DNA of 64,000 nt from Anthopleura xanthogrammica (Eukaryota; Cnidaria; Anthozoa; Actiniaria; Actiniidae). The stretch lies in assembly GCA_964019055.1 (NCBI GenBank), contig OZ025213.1, positions 3,941,722 to 4,005,721 of the forward strand, given 5' to 3'. The notes beneath the pieces were generated by a model, which was not told where the DNA came from, searched no databases, and saw only the letters and a list, made by a program, of their open reading frames with translations. Positions 1 to 11,126 of the stretch are shown one piece after another; the first letter of the stretch is position 1; every line of letters starts with the position of its first letter. The translations under genes and the position numbers were made by a program.

Positions 1-1715
1 TCCAAAGAAATAAAAATGGACCAGTAAATCGGAGCAGAACGTCAAATTTATCAGTTATGAAGAACTGGCTGCTTCTTTTGTATTGTTTTTCATTCGCACT
101 TTGTAACATGGTGTTTCATGTACCCATCATATTTATGGTAAGTACACTGAGAGAGCATTTTAAGGCTTTGTTAGTCTACAGCTATTTCAAAAAAGATTGG
201 TGAAAGTTTTGTTCTTTGTTGCATGTTGCATACCAAGCCCAAAATGCAGTATGGGTGATGTGAATTCAAGCAGCGAAAGGTCACAACAAAATAGAATTTT
301 CCCAGACTTGGTCTGCAGGTTTTTCCAACATATTTTCTTCTGTGCTGACATTTTACACATATGAAATATAATACATTTCTAGCTTGGTAAGCAACATGCA
401 ACGTGTATCGTGTAACAAGCGACATGCAACATGCAATAAAACCTTCACCAATCGTTTTTGAAATAGCTGTGTAAAGGTGCTGTTAATATGGACATGTATC
501 AAAATCATGCATTAGTCTTTACTATTCTTTTTTCTTAAAATTGTTGCGCAATGTTTTGAAATCCCACGGACTTTTAATGATGTCGTTGAATAGCTAACTT
601 ATAAACGAGGCTAAGCCTGAGCAAATGAGTCTGTGGTCTTCAAAAACAGCGGTTTGCATCGAATGCGAAACTGGTGTTTGCGCTTATTACCTTTTCTTTT
701 TCTGTGGCGCACAAATAAATCAGGTTTAAACGATGCGAGTTATAGACAAATCTTTGGGATGTTGTTGTTGTTGTGTTGTTCGATATTTTGTTTCCTTGAT
801 TTCAACTGATTGCGATGAATTTATATCATTTTCAGGTCAAGTTTTCAGAGAAGCACTTAAACATCCCACGAAGGGACTCCGCAAAGTTGTACTTATACCT
901 TTCAATTGTCATCATTTTTAGCCGCAACATTTACTGCAAACTTGGAGATTTCAAGTTCTTCAACAGGTTTTCCTTGTTCCAGTTTTCTGCTGCTTTGTCA
1001 GGAGTTAGCTTTCTACTTCTTCCTTACACCACATCATACCTGCATTTAGTTCTTTTCATGGTGTGCATAGGGTTCTTAGATGGTGGTCTGTGGGGATTAA
1101 CAGCTCTTTTAGTGACTGACTGTGCAGGCGTTGATAGCCTGAACTTTGCCTGGGGGATTTTTAATTTACTTGTAGCCTGTGGTGCGATTGTTGGACCACC
1201 ATTAGCTGGTAAGTGCTGGTTTTGGTCCTGGGAGTTTATAAAGTCTAGGCTAAAGTTTGAATTGTTTTGCTAAGTTTCTCGGCTTTGAATAATATAGGAC
1301 TACACTCACATCTAAGTAATTTTTATGACTCTTATTAAATGCAAGAAGTAAAAGAAAAACAGTGGGAGCGAAGGAAAAACGAAGAAAGCTGACGAAAGTG
1401 AGACACACTAGGTTACAAATCTTTCCAGCTCAGGACTATGCTTGAATCTGTCTAGACTTCCGGCTGAATTATTTGCACATAATAATCATGGCCTTATTTC
1501 TATTTCAAGGTTTGATTGTCGACAAGTGTAATTCATACGATCCAGCTTTCTACGCGAGCGGTGTGACGCTCATTGTTGCTTCTTTGATGATGTTCCTGAG
1601 AAGATGGGCTCAGAGACACACTTCAGTGAATCCGCAAAACTGTAGACAAGTACTGGTATTGAGCATGGAAGACGACGAGGTGCTTAAAATATTTGAAAGA
1701 GAGACGGTGTTGTGA
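1..1715 (+). CDS. SLC16 (monocarboxylate transporter-like) gene, 3' part
   Basis: Partial gene cut by the left edge of the window. Three exons are visible: <1-137 (donor GTAAGT at 138), 836-1208 and 1510-1715 (TGA). The last two exons are 373 and 206 nt, exactly the sizes of exons 3 and 4 of the complete paralogue at 11885-15764, and intron phases match (0 then 1). The protein is a 12-helix major facilitator of the SLC16 type, expected to carry a small organic solute across the plasma membrane; the visible part covers roughly helix 7 to the cytosolic C-terminus. Residues such as NWLLLLYCFSFALCNMVF and IFSRNIYCKLG align with the paralogue. Substrate cannot be read from the sequence. The final exon is far closer to the paralogue than the preceding one (see findings). 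Only the family and exon structure are well supported. Confidence 0.85.
179..469. mobile_element. MITE, TIR family CAGCTATTTCAAAAA (copy 1)
   Basis: Terminal inverted repeats of about 35 bp begin CAGCTATTTCAAAAA on the left and end TTTTTGAAATAGCTG on the right. The interior matches a second copy at 44857-45078, including the stretch around AAAATGCAGTATGGGTGATG. The element lies in an intron of the left-edge transporter gene. No coding capacity. A TA target duplication is clear only in copy 2. Confidence 0.8.
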
Positions 1716-3554
1716 TGGAAAGACGTACAGAAATACAGAAGATAAGAAGTTACCTATACTCATGAAAATTTTATGAATTAATAATTTTATATTTTATGCA
1801 CCGATTAATATATATTTACTCTTTTTTCATTTTTTATTCAATATTTGAGCTAAAGCCTGGTTCATACGAGCAACGCGGCAAATGCAAACGTAAGCGTAAA
1901 TTTATACATCTAAACTAAACTAGATTAAGAATCTCTAATTTAAATGTATAATTACAGCGCGACGCGCCTTACCGTAGCCACCCAACAAACTTTTTTTACA
2001 AGTTAGCCAATCAGAAAGGGAGAATCTGTAAATTTGCATGTTAACTTGCTTTGTTGTTACCGCAAATATTTGAACTTCGGATCAAGAACTTGAAGAAAAT
2101 GATTAAAAATCTCTATTTCTAAAACCAGTTTTGCTCTTTTGGCTTGCTAACACTTAATACTTTCGTAGGCATTCTTTTTCATGTGGAAATTCTTTGCAAG
2201 AAGTGATTTATCGTACTTGTACGAAACTTTGGCAGGGTGGCCACGGTAAGGCGCGTCGCGCTGTAAAGATAGTAAAAGATTAATTAATTAAGAATAAATA
2301 ACTGTCGACTCAATCACGAGCGGCCTGTGCACAACTATTATGATCATCGTCGTCGTCGTCGTCGTCGTCGTCATCATCATCATTATATTGCTTAAGTAAC
2401 ATGGTTCCAACCATGGTTCCAGTTCTTCTTCGTGTCTCCTTCCTCTCAGTTTCCGCCATAGTTCCAGTAACCAAACCTCTCTCAGTTTTTGTGTACCATC
2501 TCTTGCCTTTTTGTTCAAATCCCTCCTTCACCTGAAGATTTTGTCTATGCCAGAGTATTCTGTATTCTGCCAGAGTATTCAACCAGTTGTCCCCACACCC
2601 CCCCCCCCCCCCCCCCCTTGTAACTAACCATGCTAGCAAACAAAGACTGTGGAAATATTCAGGTTGAATATGAAAAGCAGTTCCTTTGGTTGCAGTTGTG
2701 CTGTTAAATTTAAACTGAAATCTTCTTGCTGGTAGCAGCTGGATTGCCAGCTCAGAACGAAGAGAGGGAATAAGAAAAGAAGGGTCGCAAGTGCTGCTAA
2801 GGTGCTGTCTTTCACAGTAATTCAAGCCTAGATATACGTAGCAGGTTCCATTCTTGACTGATCACATCTAGCTGTGACTTGAGTTTGTTTGATGTGTTGT
2901 TCTTTTCCTTGCCATGAGGCCGGGTTTTCTCCGGGTACTCTGGCTTCCCTCCCTCCATAAAAAAAATAACAAGTGCAGAGATGATCGAGTGTTGAGTTGT
3001 ATATAGTGTCATGAGCATATGGAGCATACCCCACGAAAACTTCTTACATGGACTGAGGGTTGTAAAATACTTTTATTACTGTTTATAAATACCACGAGGT
3101 TTGTCTAGGACATTGGTGACATAATAGCTCATTTTTTAATCATGCAGTCTGTCAGGTTTTAATAGAAATGATCTTCCATGTTGAGTACATATCTGCCATA
3201 AACGGGACGACCTGAAATAATGACGTACACAAATAATGACACTGCTCTTACTAAAGACTGGAATGGAAGGCATGAAGAGTAGAGCAGTTTAATATTTAAA
3301 TTTTTTCAGTTCGTCTCGCGATAACAGAAAACGCTGTGTGACTAAAAATGGTTCTTATATTGTTTCCTAAAGGCTGCATGCAACAAATTGCATCGTGTGA
3401 CATGGCTCGCAACATCAATTGCCTGCAACATTGATCGTGTGTCCGTAGCTTATAAGTCTCAAAACATTCCCTAATTGGTTTAAGAGGACTCCCGCTACGC
3501 CGCAATCCATCACAGCAAAATGTTCTTAAGTCCTGTGGGTGAAGAAAGATGGTG
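1716..3554. other. Intergenic stretch between transporter 3' end and small minus-strand gene
   Basis: Apart from the MITE at 1955-2263 this holds a CGT/CAT trinucleotide run at about 2346-2386, a poly-C run at about 2596-2617, and at about 2885-2960 (minus strand) a segment encoding GGKPEYPEKTRPHG. That motif recurs in degenerate form at 38925-39070 and 45975-46065 and is treated as an interspersed repeat. No convincing exon was found. Confidence 0.6.
1955..2263. mobile_element. MITE with CAGCGCGACGCGC termini (309 bp)
   Basis: Inverted ends of about 29 bp with one mismatch: CAGCGCGACGCGCCTTACCG at the left and its complement at the right, flanked by TA on both sides. The outermost 11-13 bp are shared with the 1.66-kb element at 17990-19648, so both probably use the same transposase, which is not in this window. 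TA target duplication suggests a Tc1/mariner-like mechanism (inference). Confidence 0.8.
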
Positions 3555-4764
3555 TTACCAACCTTTTTCCGAGTGATTTTCCCGCTCTAAACTTTGCCGC
3601 TGTAACTTCATCAGGTCGACATCAGATAAAACATTCGCAATAACTTCCTTTAGCTTTGCGTTGGGATCTACTGAATTGAGAAAGGATTAGAACAAAACGC
3701 AACGTTTTTCAGCTCGTTATGACAAAATATCCCTATTAGAGTGATGAAATCCTTTGATCCAATGATATTCCCTTTCATTTAACAACACTGAATTGCATTC
3801 ATTCTCACCTCGAGAGGAGCCACTGACATCATCTTGCTGTAACATGTCGTCGACAAACGTCTTCTTCGACATGGCTGCCTCATTTGCTTGAGCAATTTTT
3901 TCTATTTCTGTTGATTCTTTGTTTAGTTCTCTTAATACTTGTGTATCGGGAAAGTCCTATGAAAAAGATGTTTGAAATTGTTTTAGGGTTCATAGATACG
4001 ATTGCATGGTTTTTCTTGTAAACTCAGTTAAAGAGTAGTGACGTGAAAATAAAATAGTTCAGTCATTTTCTCTTGGTAGTGAGTTAAAGTTAGAAGGGGA
4101 TTTGGACTTGAATATAGTTAGTGGTTTTAATAGTGATAGATTACAAACAGTATATCCGTGAAACATTAGTTATACTAAATAGTACTATTTCGAGCAAATT
4201 CTATTGTTTTCTATTGTTTAATTAGCACTATTTTGTACTATTTAGTTATTTGTATTTCACGGATATATTGTTTGCACTCTAGTAGCTATAGCTAGTGAAG
4301 GACTTAGTGCAAACCAGCAGGGGTAGACATCACTTGATCCTACTGGATCTCAAATAAGAAATATTCTATCTGTTTAAGTTTTCTTTTAGCAGAAATGCAA
4401 CGAAAAATTCACTGCAAGTTATTGTTCAACTTTTACTCATTTAGATCTCCTTTGGGTGCATTTTACTGACGAGTGTTGCCCGGCTCGATGTAAAGTGAAA
4501 TTTCATCATATACTGATATGGTTCATTACTGGGTTGGCTTAGCAACTACAGAAATGCCAACACAATCAAACATTGCTACCGAATTGTTTAGCTCAGTTTC
4601 TTGGTATCTGCCGGCATGACTTGTCTCAGTTTCGTGTACAAATGACAAACCTTTTTGGGGTGAGGGTTGTTCCGTCTTGTGATGGATGTCGGTCGTAATG
4701 GCAGTTGCTTGATCGGTTTTTTCCTCTGTTTACTGCTGTAATCAGATCCGTACGTCGACTGCAT
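3555..4764 (-). CDS. Small three-exon gene, unknown function (125 aa)
   Basis: Not recognised. The minus strand gives a coherent model: exon 1 4764-4651 (ATG directly after an AG, with an in-frame TAG upstream), exon 2 3956-3809, exon 3 3670-3555 (TAA). Splice sites are GTTTGT, GTGAGA and acceptors ending ATAG and TTCAG; phases 0 and 1 fit. The protein is 125 aa, hydrophilic, with no signal peptide or membrane segment. The N-terminus is basic (SSKQRKKPIKQLPLRP, RRNNPHPKK). The middle is acidic and probably helical (LRELNKESTEIEKIAQANEA). The C-terminus is charged and ends NHSEKGW. It could be a small coiled-coil or ciliary or meiotic protein, but nothing in the sequence proves this. Codon phase kept over two introns is the main support. 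Confidence 0.6.
4139..4282. mobile_element. MITE, TIR family GAGTGCAAACAGTATATCC (copy 1)
   Basis: Inverted ends around CAAACAGTATATCCGTGAAA (left, outer tip degenerate) and TTTCACGGATATATTGTTTG (right). The interior closely matches the copy at 62161-62291. It lies in intron 1 of the small minus-strand gene. Non-coding. Confidence 0.8.
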
Positions 4765-5159
4765 CTGGACTATGACACAAGCAATAATCTAACTCAAAAA
4801 TAGCCTCAATTTATCTCTAAAAATTTGTCATCTGAGATACAGAAATTCTTCGTTAGAAAACCAGTTACAAATAGTTTTTTCCAGACATTTTTGAGGTACA
4901 GTAATTGCGAAACTAAAGAAAAAATATTCCAGATAGAACGATAAGATTACCGAGCCACTGTTCTAATTGCTTTGGGTACAAAACAAACTAGGTAGCGTGA
5001 AGGACAGGTTCTTTATGGTGCCATGTATGGAGCTAATCCGGTAAAAGAATGGGCCAATGGTAAGAGAATAATGATTCAATTAATTCTTTCAGGTGTTAAG
5101 TGTTCTAGTCAGGCGTAAGATACCGCCAGCCAGACTCGTAGTGATTAAGGGCCATGCAG

Positions 5160-5266
5160 TTCAAACGTTGATCTTCTCATGAGCCGAACACATTGAAAAC
5201 AATGGATAATAAGACGATCTTCTTTGATGTCATTAGGTTCAGCTCATGAGAAAATAGACGTTTGAA
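5160..5266. repeat. Short inverted-repeat element
   Basis: Arms of about 29 bp (TTCAAACGTTGATCTTCTCA on the left and its imperfect complement ending GACGTTTGAA on the right) surround a loop of about 50 bp. This looks like a small foldback element. The rest of 4765-5800 shows no gene. Confidence 0.6.
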
Positions 5267-5800
5267 TTCAGATTCTGAAGTCCGTTTCTGCTTTCCCAGT
5301 TACTATTGCTTCTTGTTCCCGATTCTGTTTTCCTTAGCCGGTTCAGTGCACAACGGTGATCCTTTTTTTAATAATAGTATAAATTTCTTCAAAATTCAAG
5401 AATCATACCTGCTTCCAATCAATACAATCTCTCTTACATGTAAAATTTTATGAGAGCCGGTTAATTCATTGTTCCATGTGGGGAGGTGGTGGGGGACGAA
5501 AACCGAAAGATGCCCAGATAAAAAACTTACTTTACCTATATCCCAAGTACTTTTATCTGAACAACTTTTGGTTTTCGTCTCCTTCGTATCACTACAAGCA
5601 GCGAAGAGATCGCCATTAAGACCACTTTCAGTCAGGTTTTATTGGCAGTTTAACATAGGATCAATCGATCACGTGATGATTTACATAGTACATCACAACG
5701 AGATTCGATTGATATCTACTTTTTATCAAGGATATGTGACAACTTTAAATTTCGATCGACAACTGTATGCAATGATATATCAAGCCATGCTGGTTCTTGC

Positions 5801-8800
5801 TTACTGAACTAAAATATAACAAAACGCTGGAGTCTTTTTATAATATGGCGCATTAGAGCTTGTTCTGCCGTAACCGCAGGAGACGTCTATCCCATACTGC
5901 TGATGCCAGATCCCTCCGGTTCCAAAACCAAGATATGTTGGGTAACTGTTGTAAGAACGCCAGAGAACTCCCAGCCTAACCCCAACAATGAGCCCTTTAC
6001 TAGCACGCCATGTAATGCTAACACCTTCAAGGGGATTTGAAATGCTATTTCCAACAGATGGTATGAAAGTATCTTTCCATTTACTAAATCCAAGGGGAGT
6101 GTATGGTTCTGCTGGGTACCCTGTGGTTATGACGTCATAAAGCGAGGCAGCGCGCTGCTTTAATTCTAATTTCAACCAATTAATGTCTCTGCCTGTCTTC
6201 ATCTTCATGCCGAGACAGATCTTGGTCAGTGGTGTTGACCAGTACGTCGGTAGCTTGGACTCCTCGTCTTCTAGTTCCAGTCCGTTCTCGGTTTTCAATG
6301 CTTGTCTGTTTGTCCAATAAGGGGACTCTAAGCCAAACGTGTCCTGAAATATAAGAAACCTGCATGTCACGCTGTTGTTACCATAGTTACCCATCCAGCT
6401 ATGTCTTACCTTAGATCCATTGATCTTCATGGTCAGCGTCCATCCCCCACCACCGCAGTCGGGTAAAGTGTCCATGTGACAGTACGTCCTGGTGGTTGAG
6501 GTCTGTTTGGTCTTGATATTGTAGATTCCATTGCCTTTAGATCTGAATCAAACCAATACAATCGATAGGATCATCTGAATAATTATTGTTGGGCTGGACA
6601 TTCATTCCTGTATACAACTTACCTTCCTTTCTCCATTACTTCTTTGCATGATGAAAACTCTTCAACAACTGAAACAACGTTGAAACAAACTCCCATGAAA
6701 AAATGAAATTTTGGATATATTTTTCTATACAATAAATCAACACGGACGACAAAGAGGTTTTTTGATTTGTCATATATTATCATTTATCATGTCATTGCAA
6801 TTTTCTATACATTTCAAATATACTTAATTTATTCTAGAACACAATATTTGTTTTGTAGATGTGCCATTAAGTTTATACCTTTTTCCTCTGGCGCTTTCTC
6901 AAAACCAACCTGAAAATGATGTGAATCAGTACGAAGATCAGATACCTTATTCGTACTTATTTTCGCGCGTCTTAATTTTCGTGATTTTCGCGAATTGATC
7001 ATGAAAAAAAATTGTGGGATCTAAGCTTCGCAAAAAAAGAAAACCTCGCGAAAATTACACAGGCAATAAATAATACATACAATACATATTTAGTCAAAAA
7101 TTATGAAAATTTCCTTAACATGGAACTGCAAGGAGCTTTTACTAGTCTCCCAGAAGTATCTTCAGAAAACTTAGGTCCCATGCGATAAGTAAATATGGAC
7201 AAAAATACACAAAGAAGTCCTGCGACATGGATGAAAATATTTGACTGCTCGAGTGTTCAACTGCTTGTGGAAACCATAAAATCTTGCAAAACATTGCACC
7301 TTCACCACACTGAAAAGTTTCAAAAGTACTATAGTGGCCGACTGTTGGCATATAGCCAGTCAAGAAGGAAGGCAATATTGTTGTATTTGAACTATTTTCT
7401 AACTTTTTGTTCGTGTGTTTTTATGGCCGTGAGTTTGTCATGATATAATTAATCTGCAATAGGACTAAATGCTTGTCCGATTTGGAAATAATTGAGTTCA
7501 AAAAATTCCTCTGACTGACAAATTGGACTCGGCCTATCGGCCTCGTCCAATTTTAGCAGTCCTCGGAATTTTTTTTCATCCAATTATTTCCAAATTGGAC
7601 AGCATGTATTTCTATTACCTATACTCAATTGTCTCTTTGGAATCGCGAAATAAAATGCAAAAATAGCGAAATTAAATGTGCATGAAATCAGTTTTGCAGC
7701 GAGCTGAACAAAAACGCGCAACAAATCTTACAGATCTTAGAAAGTTACAACAAAATGGACGAAAAGTAGGAAGTTTCGAAAATATTATATAACACTTGGG
7801 CAAGACTGGGTGGCGCGCGATCGAATTTGCAAAATGTACAACAAAAACAACTGAATCAGTTACCTTCATCAGAATGACATTGTCTTGCGATTTTAAAACT
7901 CCACATCGCCAGAAATTCCGAACGGACATGCGCAGTTAAAGTCATGATACTTATAAAATTCAGGGCTCAAGTATGGTGGGAAAAGTATTGAGAAATTTCG
8001 ATAAAGTAAAATATTTTAATTTTAACTGGATAAATAAGCCAGCCCGAACCTCAAATACAATAAAGTGTATCCGAACTTTCATTTGATCTCAATTTAATTC
8101 CGTTGGTGATGGTTTTCAGCTCGGTAATTACATTTTAATGCCAAGGACTATAATAGTCAGACATTACAGTGGATTATCATAAGAATACCTGAAACTGGTC
8201 TCACATCTTCGGCTCTCAGCTCAAAATAGTCAAACACTTTTTCCTTCCCGAACTTCCAATCGATTGAGGAAGTATATCTTGAGCATTTCACGAAATTTCA
8301 GAAGAAAGAATTAAATTTTCGTCTCGGTTTTACGAGGTGAAGTTTAGCATTAACAGGGCTTCCATTTCTGCCTCCATCTTGAGATGTAACTTGACTTTGG
8401 AGTACAAGATGAAGCGCATTTTCACACTGAACTCTTCTAAAAGTTGTTTATTCCATTTATTCAATCTTGTTTAAAATCTTGGGTAAAATATCAACTGTGG
8501 AAGTGCTATTTAATGCCAAATAAAACCCTTTTTCTTGTCGAGACGCCATTATTATCGCAACGTTCCGGAAAGGTAAACATTCAACTGTCACATTCACAAT
8601 AGCCCAATCACAATCGAATCTACACAATTGCTTGATTGACAGGGTAAAAATGATGAATAATAAGCTCCGCCCAAAATGGTTCGGAATTTCTGGCGATGAT
8701 TTTTGCCAGTACTTTTCATCAACCAACAAACTCCTGACTTTGCGTTAAAACCAATCACCTGACACTGTTTGTTGGTGAGACATTTGTGAGCACAATGTAC

Positions 8801-8989
8801 AGCACTCGTAGCTTTGTGTTTTGCTAGAATTTCATCTTCAGAATCGGCTAGGCTACTGGATGTATTAACAACTGCAGCAAAAGTGAATGACCGTGAGAGA
8901 TCGTCAGATTCTATTACATCTTGAGCCGAAACGATGAAGAAAATGTAAGCAAAAAGACAGAAAAATATTTTGATGTTCTCTTTCGCCAT
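5801..8989 (-). CDS. Secreted PAN/apple plus fibrinogen-like protein (skeletal organic matrix protein 5-like)
   Basis: Exon A starts at the ATG at 8989 (an in-frame ATG lies 36 nt upstream). It encodes a signal peptide (MAKENIKIFFCLFAYIFF, cleavage near SAQD), then a PAN/apple-type cysteine pattern: HCAHKCLTNKQC followed by GVCWL. Downstream exons with consistent phases are 6909-6879, 6668-6623 and 6542-5801 (TAA). The last encodes a fibrinogen-C-like domain seen from SCKEVMEKG, GNGIYNIKT and DCGGGGWTL to the cysteine near the C-terminus. This pairing is typical of coral 'uncharacterized skeletal organic matrix protein 5-like' genes; the protein should be secreted. Exons between A and 6909 are not settled. 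Candidates are 8277-8189 (encodes DWKFGKEKVFDYFELRAED) and about 7892-7858. The donor of exon A was not placed. A plus-strand TTTATT at 5638 gives an AATAAA on the gene strand. A role in skeleton formation is inference. Confidence 0.75.
7469..7605. repeat. Palindromic element in intron
   Basis: Arms begin ATGCTTGTCCGATTTGGAAA and end TTTCCAAATTGGACAGCAT, with a second inner palindrome around CTCGGCCTATCGGCCTCG. Together they form a long imperfect hairpin typical of a foldback MITE. Confidence 0.6.
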
Positions 8990-9280
8990 GTTGACGGATG
9001 AGTTGAGTAGCTTTTCGCACTGCATTCAGGTCTTGTGTAATTTATGTCCATCTGCAGAGGTTTTTTTGTATTCGTTATCAAAACTTGATAATATAATTTC
9101 TCAAAACATATATTAGATTAGATTTGCCTTAAAGATCTTGATCAATGGAAAACAAGCAGTGATCAACTTTCAATCAATTCTCAAAGTACTGCAGATTCTA
9201 ATCATCACAAAACAAACTTTAATAATATTAGATGGAACTCGTGCGGTTTAAATGTGTACAATCGGTAATGAACTTATGAA

Positions 9281-9520
9281 GGTATCAGGAGGCCTTGGGA
9301 ACCCTATGCGTGCTACCTCAATTTGTGCACAGACTTAACAATATTTTGCCATAAAATTATACATTTTCTGAAAGCTAAAGAAACGTAGTTGTTGAATATT
9401 TATTTAGAATTGTCTGTTTTTGGAACACAAAGAAAGTTATTGGGTTCAAAGTGACATTCTAGCACACTTCATTTGACAACTTCCCGCAGGATCCAGAATT
9501 TCCGCTATGTCAATAATGCA
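9281..9520. repeat. Interspersed repeat, copy 1 (second copy at 56223-56402)
   Basis: Blocks such as GGGTTCAAAGTGACATTCTA, CACTTCATTTGACAACTTCC and AGAATTTCCGCTATGTCAAT occur in the same order and spacing here and downstream of the cyclase exon. No inverted ends or open frame are visible, so class is unknown. Confidence 0.7.
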
Positions 9521-9787
9521 TCAGCCATGTTATGTCAATGCATGTGTTGTATATGAACCGCGTTCAGGAAGCACACAAAACTAATTGATGTAACTGATAT
9601 AGACTTAACCTTAATTCGCTTGACTGACCACAGAACAATACGTTTAAGGCGAGGCTGGAGTACACAAAATGCAGAAAAATGTATGGATTTGAAACTCCAG
9701 CCTCGACTTGAATCTTTTGTTTCGTAGTCATTCAAGCGAATTCAGGAAATGTCTATTGGACAGAAATGATCGATGACAGTGGAACCT

Positions 9788-10151
9788 CTTCCATTCTTTT
9801 ATTTCCCTTTAGGATGTCGATGAGGGGAAGGTCATGATATCTCGTATTTTCCTTCACTTCAAGCAAGGATGTTCAACGATGACTAGATAAGACCGACTTG
9901 CCCTACGGCCGATTGGGCTGACATACACTAGAATTCATCTAAAATATAGATGAGGTCAGTTGCAAGAGAATCATTATCTTACGAGACCCGATTTAGACTT
10001 CCATTATTTTATTTCCCTTCAGGATGTCGATGAGGGGAAGGTCATGACATCTCGTTTTTTCCATCACTTCAAGTGAGAGGACACTAGAATCTATCTACGT
10101 TAGAGATAAGGTCAGTTGCAAGAGAATCATCATCTTACGAGACCCGATTTA
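9788..10151. repeat. Direct duplication, period about 210 bp
   Basis: Copy 1 (9788-9997) and copy 2 (9998-10151) share GGATGTCGATGAGGGGAAGG at the left and TCAGTTGCAAGAGAATCAT at the right. Copy 2 lacks about 60 bp present in copy 1 (around GATAAGACCGACTTGCCC). Confidence 0.75.
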
Positions 10152-10315
10152 TGAGGGAAAGGGTACATGGGTTTAATGCCCGGTACCCACCACCTCTGGA
10201 ATTTTGTCCCAAAATATCTCGATTCAGACTACAAGTCAAATCACAACGATGATCAAATATACTGTTTGCTTTCATGTATGCTGAACACCATTTTTGTGTT
10301 TAGAAATTGTTACTA

Positions 10316-10534
10316 AAGGCCCGTTTACACTGGCGATTTTTGCGGCGATATTTGCTGCGATTTGTGAGGCGATTTTCGAAAATATAATGAATTTTGTCTT
10401 ATCCTTCTAACAAGACATTTGACTAGGTAATCTTATGGTCCTCAATAAAGATTTACAAGTTAATTCTTTACCATTTTTTACTTTGACCAAAATCGCAGCA
10501 AAAGTCGCAGCAAGTCGCAGTGTAAACGGGCCTT
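10316..10534. mobile_element. MITE with AAGGCCCGTTTACACTG termini
   Basis: Perfect 17-bp inverted ends AAGGCCCGTTTACACTG / CAGTGTAAACGGGCCTT. Internally the sequence is rich in GCGATTTTTGCGG / CGCAGC motifs on both sides, extending the inverted symmetry. Non-coding. Confidence 0.8.
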
Positions 10535-10760
10535 AAGATCTGTACTTTCCAGTCACACTCTCAGCCTTGCTTCCGCGGCCAGACTAAGTAGAACATGGCT
10601 TCAACACGTTAAGGTAAATAAGTAGTTTAATCATCAATTATTTGTGCTTACATAACTACGTTCAACACTGAACAACATGATAAATGATGTTATTATACAT
10701 TTTACTCACTATCTCGCTTCTGATTGGCCGAGAGCCTTCAGCCAATCCCTGATATCGTGT

Positions 10761-10829
10761 GAACTCGACATGATAAATGTATTATCTGTAGGTTTTACCT
10801 ACAGATAATACATTTATCATGTCGAGTTC
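10761..10829. repeat. Perfect 33-bp hairpin with 3-nt loop
   Basis: Left arm 10761-10793 starts GAACTCGACATGATAAATG; the loop is TTT; the right arm 10797-10829 is its exact reverse complement ending CATGTCGAGTTC. No mismatches. Confidence 0.9.
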
Positions 10830-11067
10830 AAAGGTCAAAATGGAAATGGAAATGTTTGCTATTTTTTTTGAAAGCAGAACTATTTTTTTATTCTCAGTTT
10901 ACAAAATGTATAATAAAACAATTATTGAATTTGGTTTTCGCATGATATCGTAAAATATCAAGACCTTGGCCGTTTTATCCGCCTCATGCTCAACCTCATC
11001 CAATAATTGCTTAGTAAATGCATACGATGAAATAGAATAAGAAATATATGATCGTACTATACAACAC

Positions 11068-11126
11068 ATTCTCGTGCCCAGACCTTTCTCAGCTGAGAAA
11101 GCTGAGAAGGTTCTGGGTACGAGAAT
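11068..11126. repeat. Palindrome with ATTCTCGTGCCCAG ends
   Basis: Arms ATTCTCGTGCCCAGACCTT and AAGGTTCTGGGTACGAGAAT flank a short AGCTGAGAAAGCT core. A related pair of ends, ATTCTCGTACCC and GGGTACGAGAAT, bounds 15175-15240, so this is a small repeat family. Confidence 0.7.

Noticed and set aside
2310..2825. 171-codon minus-strand frame with poly-Asp
   Set aside because: Built from the CGT/CAT microsatellite and poly-C tract.
3538..3562. A further 30-nt intron at the end of the small minus-strand gene
   Set aside because: GTTGG...CACAG would splice, but 30 nt is too short for a normal animal intron and the unspliced reading ends cleanly at TAA 3557-3555.
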